Positions 5,930 to 13,312 of a stretch of 41,789 nt of DNA are shown in pieces. A model generated the notes under the pieces. The model saw nothing but the letters and a program-made list of their open reading frames with translations, ran no database searches and was not told the origin of the DNA. This stretch comes from a virus, in the IMG/VR virus record IMGVR_UViG_3300037507_002918, positions 1-41,789 of that record; one strand, given 5' to 3'. Numbering within the stretch: position 1 is the stretch's first letter; each line of letters opens with the position of its first letter. The translations under genes and the position numbers were made by a program.

Positions 5930-6851
5930 ATGGGTGGCGATCGACCTATCGCTTGAGTCGAAACCGGAAGTGTTGCGTCTAGTGACGCGAACAGGCGTTT
6001 CAATGGAAACGGCTGTTTACCGGCTCTGGAAACTGTGGGGGTGGTTCTCGCTCAATAGCGAGGATGGAAGCGCGAGCATTACCCCCGAACTTCTATCGAT
6101 GGTCTGCGGTGGCGATGCCGCTTGGTGGCGCGCCGTCGAGGCCGTTGGCTGGATTACGTTCGAAGATGAAACCGAACAGGCTAGGCTACCGGGGTGGGAT
6201 GAGAGGTTTAGTAAAGCAGCGAAGGCTAGGCTATTAAATGCCCGCCGGCAGGCTGCCTACAGAAACAAAAACGAAGAAATCCCCGAAGATTCCTGTAGTA
6301 ACGCTACCGTAACGCATGACCGTTACGCGACCGTTACGCACCGTAACGGTGTTGCGACACTAGATAGAGGAGATAGAGGAGAGGAGACGAGTGGTTCCAC
6401 CACCACCGCGCGTGAGGCTCCGCGGGAACCCAAGCCAGAGCCAGAGCCAGAGCCACCAGCGGCAGCCGATGCCCGCTGGGCGGCCTTGCGTGAGGCGTGG
6501 CGGGCTGGCGCTGGGGAACCGTGGCGAAGCAACCGGGCGCCGAAACAAGCCGCCACGCGGCTTGTGGGGGCCGCTGGCGCGGAATGGCTACGGACGGCGC
6601 TAGAGGCAATCCCGCGGCTGGCCGCCTGCAAATACTTTCGAACCCCCGTAGGGCTGCCGCAGTTCTGCGCCGATGGATTCGCGGATTCTGTGCTGGCGGG
6701 CGCCTATGACCGCGTTTCGCCCCCGCCGCAGCGCGGCGCCGCCATAGGGCGGCCGGATGACAAGCCGCCGCCGCGAGAATGGGAGGGCGCAGACCGTCAA
6801 GCGTTCGAAGCCACGAAAAGGAAACTCGCGGAGCAAATCCGAAGCGCATGA
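5919..6851 (+). CDS. Replication initiator / replisome organiser (lambda O-like layout)
   Basis: The 310-residue protein has an N-terminal winged-helix-like domain (about 1-125), a low-complexity linker with a Pro-Glu tandem encoded by CCAGAG repeats (about 168-182), and a C-terminal domain (about 185-300). Such two-domain proteins load helicase at the origin in many temperate phages. The linker region is encoded by phased 8-9 bp repeats (6298-6349) that look like initiator-binding iterons, as in lambda O, whose origin also lies inside the gene. No helicase or helicase loader gene is recognised nearby, so the host helicase would have to be recruited. Start at the ATG coupled to the DUF551 stop. 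Confidence 0.68.
   Translation: MAGEWVAIDLSLESKPEVLRLVTRTGVSMETAVYRLWKLWGWFSLNSEDGSASITPELLSMVCGGDAAWWRAVEAVGWITFEDETEQARLPGWDERFSKAAKARLLNARRQAAYRNKNEEIPEDSCSNATVTHDRYATVTHRNGVATLDRGDRGEETSGSTTTAREAPREPKPEPEPEPPAAADARWAALREAWRAGAGEPWRSNRAPKQAATRLVGAAGAEWLRTALEAIPRLAACKYFRTPVGLPQFCADGFADSVLAGAYDRVSPPPQRGAAIGRPDDKPPPREWEGADRQAFEATKRKLAEQIRSA
6298..6349 (+). other. ori: Putative replication origin: five phased iterons inside the initiator gene
   Basis: Five copies of a GTAACGC/GTTACGC-type unit occur at 6298-6304, 6307-6315, 6320-6328, 6331-6339 and 6341-6349. Starts are 10-13 bp apart, close to one helical turn. The last two units form an inverted pair (CCGTTACG, 3-bp spacer, CGTAACGG). A purine-rich tract with a doubled AGATAGAGG-type repeat follows (6361-6390) and could be the unwinding region. 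In protein terms the repeats give ATVTH twice, which selection on protein alone would not require. Confidence 0.6.
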
Positions 6852-7072
6852 CAACGCCAGACGAACGAACCCGCGCGGTGATTCGCGCCCGGCGCTTGCT
6901 CTGCCGGCTGATCGCGCCCGGCGGGCTTCGCAGCCCGCGCGAGGTGCGCGAGGTAGCCCGATCAGTGCTACGGCACTACCCCGGCGTGGTTGAGGTCAGC
7001 GCGGCGGGCGATGCCGCGCCGGATTTGTTCGATTCGCGCGAAGCGTGGAGGGCCGCAGCCGATGAGCGATGA
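6848..7072 (+). CDS. BPSL0761-like phage protein (74 aa)
   Basis: The start MTTPDERTRAVIRARRLL and the later VREVARSVLRHYPG match the short BPSL0761-type family found in many phages and islands. In that family MTxPDERTRAV and RRxLRHYP are the conserved blocks. Function is unknown. It begins at an ATGA overlap with the initiator stop, so it is co-translated. A longer in-frame ORF from 6779 would lie inside the initiator gene and is rejected. Confidence 0.72.
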   Translation: MTTPDERTRAVIRARRLLCRLIAPGGLRSPREVREVARSVLRHYPGVVEVSAAGDAAPDLFDSREAWRAAADER

Positions 7073-7247
7073 AACCAAGCCGGGCGCCGATATCGTGGCC
7101 GATGCCCGCAAGAGGTTAGCCAATCGTGCCGGCCGCGAATCAACCCATTCGAAGTATTGCCATGAATGGCACGATGCTTGTTTGATCGCGCGGCTTGTCG
7201 CGGAGTGCGAACGGCTACGCGAGTTGGTGGAACGGCTTGGGCAGTAG
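7062..7247 (+). CDS. Small hypothetical protein (61 aa) with C-terminal coiled coil
   Basis: Starts at ATG 7062 (MSDETKPGADIVAD) overlapping the end of the previous gene. It contains HSKYCHEWHDAC (His/Cys-rich, possibly metal binding) and ends with a heptad-like helix AECERLRELVERLG. Such short Cys/His plus coil proteins are frequent in phage early operons with no assigned role. Confidence 0.6.
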   Translation: MSDETKPGADIVADARKRLANRAGRESTHSKYCHEWHDACLIARLVAECERLRELVERLGQ

Positions 7248-7345
7248 TTGCGAAAAATACAACACGTTGCCGCCAGCGACATAAGCCGCGAACGTATCCC
7301 AAAACCGACGAAAAACGAACATTTTCCAATATGAAAGGCCAGCCG
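7248..7345 (+). other. AT-richer intergenic stretch before the DUF3310 gene
   Basis: About 98 bp with noticeably lower GC than the flanking genes. TTGCGA at 7249 and TTGCCG near 7268 could be -35 elements, but no matching -10 is convincing. It may carry an internal promoter or simply be spacer. Confidence 0.3.
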
Positions 7346-7963
7346 ATGGCAAATGAAACCGATATCGTTTCGCGGCTTCGCCGTTGGACGCATACCGCGC
7401 ACGCGGAACCGGCATCGGATTTGATGGATACCGCCGCGGCGGAAATCGAATCGCTTCGGTCAGTGCTGGCCGCGTCCATGCGCGAGATTACGCGGCTCAC
7501 TTCGCAAAACGACACGCTACACAAAATGGCGCTGGCGCTCCGCGACGTTAACGCGAGCCTAGACGCTGCGGCCGTAGCCGCCGAAACGAAAACAGATTCC
7601 TCCGCGGGCGAGTTGCCACAACCGCCGCTATCCGACGCGAAGGATGACGGGCGCCTAAACGTTTCGCGCGCGGATACAAACGCGAAGGCGGCGAGTGGGC
7701 GGGCGCCGAAATCAAGCGATCCCGTCAACCATCCGCCTCACTACGCGGCGCTGCCCGCGCGTTGCCTATGTGGCCGCGCGATTGAGGCTATCCAAGTTGT
7801 CGAATGGCTGCCGGCGAACCTCGCGAACGTGGTGAAATATTGCTGGCGGCAAGGGCATAAGGTCAGCGACGGGCAGGCCGCGCGGGATGCCGCCATCCTC
7901 GACATTCGAAAGGCCGCGTGGTACGCGGCCCGCGAGGTTACGCGGCTGGAATCGATGCGGTGA
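7346..7963 (+). CDS. DUF3310 domain protein with N-terminal coiled-coil (205 aa)
   Basis: The C-terminal part reads DPVNHPPHYAAL, then IEAIQVVEWLP, then NVVKYCWRQGHK and RKAAWYAAREV. These are the conserved blocks of DUF3310 (SaV-like), a phage family sometimes described as a nucleotide kinase but without a proven activity. The N-terminal 90 residues contain a predicted coiled coil (LRSVLAASMREITRLTSQ) and a low-complexity linker. ATG 7346 is chosen because AAAGG sits 7 nt before it; ATG 7331 is also possible. The stop overlaps a GTG in another frame that is probably not used. Confidence 0.78.
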   Translation: MANETDIVSRLRRWTHTAHAEPASDLMDTAAAEIESLRSVLAASMREITRLTSQNDTLHKMALALRDVNASLDAAAVAAETKTDSSAGELPQPPLSDAKDDGRLNVSRADTNAKAASGRAPKSSDPVNHPPHYAALPARCLCGRAIEAIQVVEWLPANLANVVKYCWRQGHKVSDGQAARDAAILDIRKAAWYAAREVTRLESMR

Positions 7964-8020
7964 GCGATGCCGCGGCGCTGGTGATTTTCTGCGGCTTGGT
8001 TTTTCTGATTGGTGCAATCC

Positions 8021-8242
8021 ATGCGAGGCGCAAACTTATGCGACGAACTACAGGCGGCAGCGGAAGCGTCGAAAATGTACGAACCGCAACACGCCACGTT
8101 GTTGACGATGGCGAAGCGCGAAATCGAAACGCTACGGCGAACCGTGGAGGAGCAACGTACAAAACTTGCGGAGGCTGCCCGCGTTGCGATGGAAGCGCAA
8201 GCCAAGGCGCGGAAGCCTTACGGGCATTGGCAACGCCGGTAA
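8021..8242 (+). CDS. Small coiled-coil protein (73 aa)
   Basis: Predominantly helical with heptad character (TLLTMAKREIETLRRTVEEQ, then KLAEAARVAMEAQ) and a basic C-terminus. This pattern is typical of small phage scaffolding, terminase-small-like or DNA-accessory proteins, but no family is recognised. The codons look ordinary for this genome, whereas the alternative frame through the same DNA (from 7960) gives low-complexity Arg/Gly/Thr sequence. It lies upstream of the packaging genes, so a packaging role is conceivable. Confidence 0.58.
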   Translation: MRGANLCDELQAAAEASKMYEPQHATLLTMAKREIETLRRTVEEQRTKLAEAARVAMEAQAKARKPYGHWQRR

Positions 8243-8268
8243 GGCCGCGCGGCCTAGAGCCGTTGGAT

Positions 8269-8406
8269 ATGGCTGCCGCCATCATCGTGCCGGCAATCGT
8301 GTTTCTTTGCTGGCTAATGCTGACGCTATTGGTGATAGCGCACGAAAAGGCAGACGATCAGCGCCGCGAGCGCAAGGCGGAAGCGGAATCGTTCACGCAA
8401 ACCTAG
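8269..8406 (+). CDS. Small single-span membrane protein (45 aa)
   Basis: MAAAIIVPAIVFLCWLMLTL is one strong transmembrane helix followed by a charged tail (EKADDQRRERKAEAE). It lies between the coiled-coil gene and the nuclease gene. The ribosome site is weak (CCTAGAGCC). It could be a small phage membrane protein such as a superinfection-exclusion or holin-like factor. The same frame is open upstream to 7960 with another hydrophobic segment, but that part conflicts with the gene at 8021. Confidence 0.45.
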   Translation: MAAAIIVPAIVFLCWLMLTLLVIAHEKADDQRRERKAEAESFTQT

Positions 8407-8414
8407 GGGATGCT

Positions 8415-8762
8415 ATGGGCAGGATGCAGCGCGAAAAAGGGAAGCGCGGCGAACGCGAATGCGCGGCCGCGATAGATGCGGCGCTAGGCGGCGATACGGG
8501 CGCTAGGCGTGGCGTCCAGTATGCCGGCGGCAACGAATCGCCAGACGTTCGCATAGACCTACCGTTACACGTCGAGGTCAAACGGTGCGAGGCGCTAAAC
8601 CTATACGCGGCTCTAGATCAGGCGCGTAAGGATGCCCCGGAAGGGGTTCCCGCGATCGTCTGCCACCGTCGCAATGGGCGCAAATGGGTAGCAATCCTAG
8701 AGATTGATTCGTTAGCAGACGTTGCCCAAATCGTGAGCACGCATATTGCCACTAGGAAATAA
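8415..8762 (+). CDS. PD-(D/E)XK endonuclease, Holliday-junction-resolvase-like (115 aa)
   Basis: GKRGERECAAAI supplies the conserved N-terminal glutamate. ESPDVRIDLPLHVEVKR then gives PD, nine residues, E-x-K, the active site of the superfamily. Length and layout match archaeal Hjc-like phage nucleases, which resolve branched DNA before packaging. The ATG at 8415 follows AGGGG (8405-8409). It is the last gene before a 422-bp gap and the terminase, a usual place for a resolvase or packaging nuclease. Confidence 0.78.
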   Translation: MGRMQREKGKRGERECAAAIDAALGGDTGARRGVQYAGGNESPDVRIDLPLHVEVKRCEALNLYAALDQARKDAPEGVPAIVCHRRNGRKWVAILEIDSLADVAQIVSTHIATRK

Positions 8763-9184
8763 GGGGTATTCGCGCGTGCCATGCGTTTCGTACTGTAAAA
8801 CAAGGGACTATTACCATATGACAATATGGCATGGTCAGAGCGTGCCGAATCGGCATGACGCGGAAACACCTTGTTTTATGGCACTTTCGCACTGTCGCGA
8901 TCAAAAAGCCCTATATTTCCGCAGCGAAACGCACTGTAGCATTTTGCTACACCCCCCTAGGGGGGGTGGGGGTGGTCAAGGTACTACCGGCCGGAACGAC
9001 GCGGGGCGGGGCCACGCGAGCCTACGCAAAAACAAAAAAACTTTGTTTGCCAGCCCGCTTTACAAAAGCCGCAGCCGCTTCCGCGTTTTCAGTTCGCGAA
9101 CTGCGAACGCGCGCCCCTCGACGCGCGGCCCGCGCTCGGCCGGCTGACCAAATGAACGCGCGCGGCGTTGCCCGCTGATTGAGC
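8763..9184. other. 422-bp non-coding gap before the terminase: possible cos/pac and control region
   Basis: No convincing gene is present in any frame. The left half (8763-8950) is clearly AT-richer than its neighbours. It holds short hairpins (CCATAT/ATATGG at 8814-8829; TGCCG/CGGCA near 8842-8854) and three CG(T/C)ACTGT repeats near 8789, 8889 and 8929. A 14-bp palindrome CCCCCCTAGGGGGG lies at 8952-8965. An A/T-rich hairpin (AAACAAA/TTTGTTT) spans about 9030-9048. Position just before the large terminase suits a packaging start site, but no family-specific site is recognisable. Confidence 0.4.
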
Positions 9185-11371
9185 ATGGCGAAAAAACCCA
9201 AACCTCCCAAGCCGCCGGCGCAGACTTCCGCAAAGCCGCCGCGTAAGATGCCGGCGAAGCCGGCAGCCAAGGCCGCCCCGGCCGCGGTGGCGGATGCCGC
9301 CGCGGCATCGCGGGCCGCAGCCTACGAACGCCATAAGGCCGCCGCAGCCGCCCGCATTCAATCCCTATCGGCCGCCGGCCGCGAGATTGGCGAACTGCCC
9401 GCCGTGGCTGACCCCGCGAGGAAAGCCCGCGCCGCGGCATCCTTCCGCGCGTTTTGCGATGAGTATTTCCCGCAGACGTTTTCCCTAGAGTGGTCTGCGG
9501 ATCATTTGGAAGTGATCGCGGCGATTGAATCCAGTGTGCTGCGCGGCGACCTATTCGCGTATGCCATGCCGCGCGGCTCGGGGAAAACGTCGCTTGCCGA
9601 AACGGCCGCGCTATGGGCGCTTCTCTACGGCCACCGCGATTTCGTTTGCATCGTGGGCGCCGATGAGGAACACGCGCGAACGATGCTGGATAGCGTCAAG
9701 ATCGAATGCGAAACCAACGAATCTTTGCTAGAGGATTTCCCCGAAGCCATCTACCCCATTGCCAAGTTAGAGAAAATCCACCAGCGGGCTAGCGGGCAAC
9801 TCTATCAAGGCAAATCAACGTCTATCGTTTGGACTAGCAACGAAGTGCAGTTTCCCGCCATCGAAGGATCAAAGGCATCCGGCGGCATCATCAAGGTCGC
9901 CGGCATCACCGGCCGTATCCGCGGCATGAGCGCGAAGCGGGCTTGCGACGGCCGCAAGGCGAGGCCGTCGCTTGTGCTAATCGATGACCCGCAGACAGAC
10001 GAAAGCGCCGCCAGCCCGTCGCAAGTTGCCACGCGCGAAGCCGTCCTAAAAGGCGCAATCCTTGGCCTAGCCGGCCCCGGAACGAAGATAGCCGGATTGT
10101 GTACGGTGACGGTGGTGAAAACGGATGATCTAGCCGATAGGCTCCTCGACCGCCAGAAACACCCGGCATGGCAGGGCAAGCGCCTCAAACTCGTCTACCG
10201 CTGGCCGGAGCGCGATGAGTTGTGGGCGCAGTATGCCGAACTGCGGCGCGACGGCCAGCGCACGGGCGAGGGTACGGCCGCGGCCGATCAGTTCTATCGC
10301 GAGCGTCAGGCGGAAATGGACGCGGGCGCTGAGGTTGCTTGGCCGGCACGGAAAAACGCGGACGAACTAACGGCACTCCAACACGCCTACAACCTCCGCA
10401 TCGATCGCGGTGATTCGGCTTTCGCGTCAGAGTTCCAAAACGAACCGATCGTATCGCAGACCGATTCCGCCCGCCTCAACAAACGGGAACTAGCCACGCG
10501 CGTCAGCAACGTTCCCCGCGGCGTGATACCGCTCGGCCACGAAACGCTCACCGCGTTTGTTGACGTTCAAGAGCGGCTTTTGTTTTGGCTTGTGGCTTCG
10601 TGGTCGCGTTCCTTCGGCGGCGCCGTGGTTGATTACGGCACGTTCCCCGATCAGTCGGTGAGTTTCTTCGAAGCCAGCCACGCGAAGCGCACGCTTACCG
10701 CGGCGACGGGCGCGGCAGGGCTGGAGGGTTCGCTATCGGCGGGGCTGGATGCCGTCGCTATCAATCTTCTAGGTCGCGAGTGGTCGCGGGAGGATGGCGT
10801 GGCGATGCGCGTCGATCAAATGCTGGTGGATGCAAACTGGGGGCAATCAACCTCTACGGTTCGCACGTTCGCGCGGCGCTCCGCGTTCGCGTCTACGATC
10901 CTGCCTAGCCACGGCCGCGGCATCGGCGCGAGCGCGAAACCTATCATCGATCAAGGCCGGGCGCGGGGCGACCGCGTGGGCTTGAACTGGCGCATCGGGC
11001 AAGTGAGCGCCGGCCAGCGCTCCGCGCTGTTCGATACCAACTATTGGAAATCGTTCGTCGCTGCGCGGCTGCGGCTGACGCTAGGCGACCCGGAAGCAAT
11101 CGCGTTTTGCGAGGGCAACCATGATTTGCTTTTTGAACACTTGGCCGCGGAGTATCCCGTACACACTGCCGCGCGAGGCCGCACGGTTGACGAGTGGAAA
11201 ACACTTGGCCGCGATAACCATTGGTGGGATTGCCTAGTAGGCTGCGCGGTGGCGGCATCCATAACCGGCATTAGCCCCACGGCGACCGAAACGGTAGGCC
11301 GCCGCCGGCGCCGCGTGGAACTGCCGAAGGGGGCCGGCGGGCGGATTGTGGTTTCCCGGCGACCGGCCTAG
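9185..11371 (+). CDS. terL: Large terminase subunit with extended N-terminus (728 aa)
   Basis: The packaging motor protein. Walker A is PRGSGKTS (residues 129-136) and Walker B is LVLIDDPQ (263-270). The C-terminal half starts a nuclease-like domain at about residue 455 (TAFVDVQERLLFWLV). The first 85 residues are Lys/Pro/Ala-rich (AKKPKPPKPPAQ), an extension not seen in most TerL proteins that may contact DNA or replace part of a small subunit. ATG 9185 is chosen over a TTG at 9179. No separate small terminase is recognised upstream. The gene is followed by a promoter for the accessory cassettes. Confidence 0.85.
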   Translation: MAKKPKPPKPPAQTSAKPPRKMPAKPAAKAAPAAVADAAAASRAAAYERHKAAAAARIQSLSAAGREIGELPAVADPARKARAAASFRAFCDEYFPQTFSLEWSADHLEVIAAIESSVLRGDLFAYAMPRGSGKTSLAETAALWALLYGHRDFVCIVGADEEHARTMLDSVKIECETNESLLEDFPEAIYPIAKLEKIHQRASGQLYQGKSTSIVWTSNEVQFPAIEGSKASGGIIKVAGITGRIRGMSAKRACDGRKARPSLVLIDDPQTDESAASPSQVATREAVLKGAILGLAGPGTKIAGLCTVTVVKTDDLADRLLDRQKHPAWQGKRLKLVYRWPERDELWAQYAELRRDGQRTGEGTAAADQFYRERQAEMDAGAEVAWPARKNADELTALQHAYNLRIDRGDSAFASEFQNEPIVSQTDSARLNKRELATRVSNVPRGVIPLGHETLTAFVDVQERLLFWLVASWSRSFGGAVVDYGTFPDQSVSFFEASHAKRTLTAATGAAGLEGSLSAGLDAVAINLLGREWSREDGVAMRVDQMLVDANWGQSTSTVRTFARRSAFASTILPSHGRGIGASAKPIIDQGRARGDRVGLNWRIGQVSAGQRSALFDTNYWKSFVAARLRLTLGDPEAIAFCEGNHDLLFEHLAAEYPVHTAARGRTVDEWKTLGRDNHWWDCLVGCAVAASITGISPTATETVGRRRRRVELPKGAGGRIVVSRRPA

Positions 11372-11413
11372 CCCCGCGGAAACCGCGGCAATCCCGCGGG
11401 AAACCGCGATTCC

Positions 11414-11463
11414 GAAAAAAATCTTTTCAAGCCCTTGACGGCTTATTGCCGAATGGCAATACT
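11414..11463 (+). promoter_or_regulatory. Cassette promoter A with operator ATTGCC-N4-GGCAAT
   Basis: An A-tract (GAAAAAAAT, 11414-11422), -35 TTGACG (11435-11440), 17-bp spacer and -10 AATACT (11458-11463). The perfect inverted repeat ATTGCC-GAAT-GGCAAT (11445-11460) overlaps the spacer and -10, so a bound protein would block RNA polymerase. The predicted start near 11470 leaves a 46-nt leader. Closely related copies drive minus-strand genes at 39461-39514 and 40349-40400, with a partial copy at 40770-40798. Confidence 0.78.
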
Positions 11464-11515
11464 ACACCCACGCAAGCAAATGAGACTTGCGGCCACGAAC
11501 TGAGGAGCCACAACG

Positions 11516-11845
11516 ATGACCACAGAAAAAGATTCCACCGCGACCAATCGGGCAGCCTTCGGCAACGGAAACGGCCGCGATGCTTGCGAATGCTGCGGCA
11601 AGAAAGTCAACCTTGCCCGCGGCGTATGGCTGGAACACGATCAGCGGATCGACGCTTTCCACGATTATGAGTTTGGAGTTCCGGCCGATCGGTCGCAAGG
11701 ATGGTTTCTATTCGGCCCCGATTGCGCGGCCCGGTTGCTGCGCGATGCAAAGGAACGGGCGAAAGCCAGCGGCATCTTCTTAGGCCGGAAGCGAATCGGC
11801 AAGGCAGGGCAGGCGGCGCTCTATGTTGAGTTCCGAAAGCGGTAG
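11516..11845 (+). CDS. Accessory cassette protein with Cys motif (109 aa)
   Basis: First gene behind promoter A. ACECCGKKVNLARG near residue 22 and FGPDCAARLL near residue 66 give a CxCC...C arrangement that may bind zinc. The rest is charged and Gly-rich. The ATG follows a GAGGAGCC ribosome site. Function is not recognised. A perfect 11-bp hairpin (11855-11879) separates it from the next gene. Confidence 0.65.
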   Translation: MTTEKDSTATNRAAFGNGNGRDACECCGKKVNLARGVWLEHDQRIDAFHDYEFGVPADRSQGWFLFGPDCAARLLRDAKERAKASGIFLGRKRIGKAGQAALYVEFRKR

Positions 11846-11854
11846 TAGACAAAA

Positions 11855-11879
11855 GCCCGCCGGCACAGTGCCGGCGGGC
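11855..11879 (+). terminator. Perfect 11-bp intergenic hairpin
   Basis: GCCCGCCGGCA (11855-11865), loop CAG, TGCCGGCGGGC (11869-11879), starting 9 nt after the stop of the first cassette gene. There is no U-run. It matches the style of the hairpins between the minus-strand cassette genes and probably protects or attenuates transcripts. Confidence 0.55.
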
Positions 11880-11914
11880 AGGGACGATCGACACGAACAC
11901 AAGGAACCATGACA

Positions 11915-12259
11915 ATGACCACCGCAACGAAAATCGACCACAATACTTGGCACTACCGCGGCTTCACGATCCAACGCAACTACATGAGCAGCCACGGCAC
12001 TCGCCGCGTCTGTTCGTCGCAACAGGGCTACCGCACAACCCCGCAGACGCACTACACCGGGGGCATCGCAGGCGATTGGACATCGACGCTCACAAAAGCC
12101 GTCGAGCGGATTGACGGTCTGTATCGACGGCACGCGGCTGGTGAGTTGCAATACACCAGCCGCGCCGCTGTCGAGGAGGCCGTTCGCATCGCCTGCGATC
12201 GCGGCGAAACCACCGCCTGCCCCGATGCTCACACTTGCCGCCACGGCATCGACAACTGA
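11915..12259 (+). CDS. Accessory cassette protein (114 aa)
   Basis: Reads HYRGFTIQRNYMSSHGTRRV early and ends in a Cys/His-rich tail (CDRGETTACPDAHTCRHG). Of two in-frame ATGs, 11915 is preferred because AAGGAACC then sits at the 8-nt spacing seen in the related minus-strand cassettes; ATG 11909 is too close to it. The early WHYRGFTI block resembles short host-interaction proteins of mobile elements, but no family is recognised. A hairpin with a T-run follows. Confidence 0.62.
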   Translation: MTTATKIDHNTWHYRGFTIQRNYMSSHGTRRVCSSQQGYRTTPQTHYTGGIAGDWTSTLTKAVERIDGLYRRHAAGELQYTSRAAVEEAVRIACDRGETTACPDAHTCRHGIDN

Positions 12260-12274
12260 AACCCAACAGGCGGG

Positions 12275-12317
12275 GCCACCCGGCCAGCCGAAAGCCGCGA
12301 ACAGGGTGGCGCTTTTT
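12275..12317 (+). terminator. Terminator-like hairpin with T-run
   Basis: GCCACCC (12275-12281) pairs with GGGTGGC (12304-12310), and is followed by GCTTTTTCTTT. A smaller stem can form within the loop. It has the best U-tract of any hairpin in the window and is likely a partial intrinsic terminator within the cassette. Confidence 0.6.
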
Positions 12318-12340
12318 CTTTCGACATAGGAGCCGAAGCA

Positions 12341-12613
12341 ATGGCAACAATCAAAAGGCCGAAAACGTTGTGCGGCCTATACGGCAACCGTGCCAAGGTT
12401 GTTTCCATCGATGGCAACCGGCTTACATATCGCTGGCCTTGCGGGCATGAGCGAACCGAAGTGCTAATGCAAGGCCCGCGGGGTCTGCGAAAGCCGGCCA
12501 GCGACGAAACCGCGGCATTCTTTGCCAAGTATTGGGCGCAGGGGGTTACCTACGAATGCCCGCGATGCCGGCGCAAGGCGCTTGCCGCGGCAAAGAAGCC
12601 AAACAAGCCATAG
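12341..12613 (+). CDS. Accessory cassette protein, probable zinc-binding (90 aa)
   Basis: A basic protein with CGHE in the middle (YRWPCGHERTEV) and CPRCRRK near the end, forming CxH...CxxC, a likely zinc site. The N-terminal part (CGLYGNRAKVVSIDGNRLTYR) suggests a small beta barrel. The ATG follows TAGGAGCC with standard spacing. It ends the cassette group begun at promoter A. Function is unknown. Confidence 0.62.
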   Translation: MATIKRPKTLCGLYGNRAKVVSIDGNRLTYRWPCGHERTEVLMQGPRGLRKPASDETAAFFAKYWAQGVTYECPRCRRKALAAAKKPNKP

Positions 12614-12653
12614 CCCCGCCCGCCCGCGGGCGCCGCCGCCTAGACTCCGCGGC

Positions 12654-13076
12654 ATGGAAACCATTTCACTAGTGGCCGCCGATGGTCTGGCGGAATCTGA
12701 CGCAATCGCCATCGTTCGCCGGCTATCAAGGCAGGGCAGCGAATGGCAGATTGAGGTAGCCGGCATCCTCGCGGGGGAAGCCTCCAGCGCCACCCCGGTG
12801 GCGCTCTGGCATTCGGACGGCTGCCTAGCCGCGTGGGCTTGTTCGCATTTCTGGCGCGAGCAGCAAACCCTAGAGCAGTTCACAGACCCGCGCTACCGCA
12901 ACCTCGGCATAGCCACGACGCTTTCCGCGTTCCTGCGCTCGGCTGGCGTGATCGCGCCAGCCTCGCGGCTTGCCGTGTTCTCGCCGCATACCTACCGCAT
13001 TGCTACGCGGCTCGGGTTTAGCGACGTTTGGCGTTATGAGCGTAGCGGCGGCGAATGGCTGCCGGTAGAGCCATAG
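12654..13076 (+). CDS. GNAT-like acetyltransferase-fold protein (140 aa)
   Basis: The segment DPRYRNLGIATTLSAFLRSAG corresponds to the acetyl-CoA loop and following helix of GNAT enzymes (R-x-x-G-I/A-type turn). TYRIATRLGFSDVWRYE matches the conserved C-terminal A-x-x-LGF strand. The N-terminal half is short but consistent. The ribosome site is weak. It is inserted between terminase and portal without an obvious morphogenetic role, so it may be an accessory gene acting on host proteins or small molecules. The substrate is unknown. Confidence 0.62.
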   Translation: METISLVAADGLAESDAIAIVRRLSRQGSEWQIEVAGILAGEASSATPVALWHSDGCLAAWACSHFWREQQTLEQFTDPRYRNLGIATTLSAFLRSAGVIAPASRLAVFSPHTYRIATRLGFSDVWRYERSGGEWLPVEP

Positions 13077-13114
13077 ACCCCTACGCGCGAAGCCATCGCG
13101 GCTAGCGTAGAGGT

Positions 13115-13312
13115 ATGAGCGAAGAACTGCGGCAAGCGATCCAACAAACGGCGACCGGCCCCAAGAGGGTTCGCACGGATGCCGGCGAGGTTGAGTCGCA
13201 AGATATCTCCAAGCAAATCGAAGCCGACAAGTATCTGAGCGCGAAGGCTGGCGCCTCGACGAACCACCGCGGGCTGCGGTTTAACACGATCGTCCCTCCG
13301 GGGTCTGTCTAG
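13115..13312 (+). CDS. Small head-module protein (65 aa) upstream of portal
   Basis: A short polar protein (MSEELRQAIQQTATGPKRV ... RGLRFNTIVPPGSV) whose stop overlaps the portal GTG. Similar 60-70 residue proteins with this start and a VPPG-like ending occur between terminase and portal in many siphoviruses. It may join head components, but no role has been assigned. An inverted repeat CTACGC/GCGTAG (about 13081-13111) precedes it. Confidence 0.65.
   Translation: MSEELRQAIQQTATGPKRVRTDAGEVESQDISKQIEADKYLSAKAGASTNHRGLRFNTIVPPGSV

Noticed and set aside
7156-7174. TGCCAT-GA-ATGGCA inverted repeat as operator
   Set aside because: Lies inside the 61-aa gene with no promoter elements and a different spacing.
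7960-8406. Continuous frame with two hydrophobic segments (possible two-span protein)
   Set aside because: Its middle overlaps the convincing coiled-coil gene at 8021-8242 and is low-complexity there. Only the last part (8269-8406) is kept as a separate small membrane protein.
8746-9147. 133-aa and 115-aa ORFs in the gap before the terminase
   Set aside because: Composition is not protein-like (Arg/Thr/Ser/His mix), no ribosome site, and the AT-rich left half looks non-coding.
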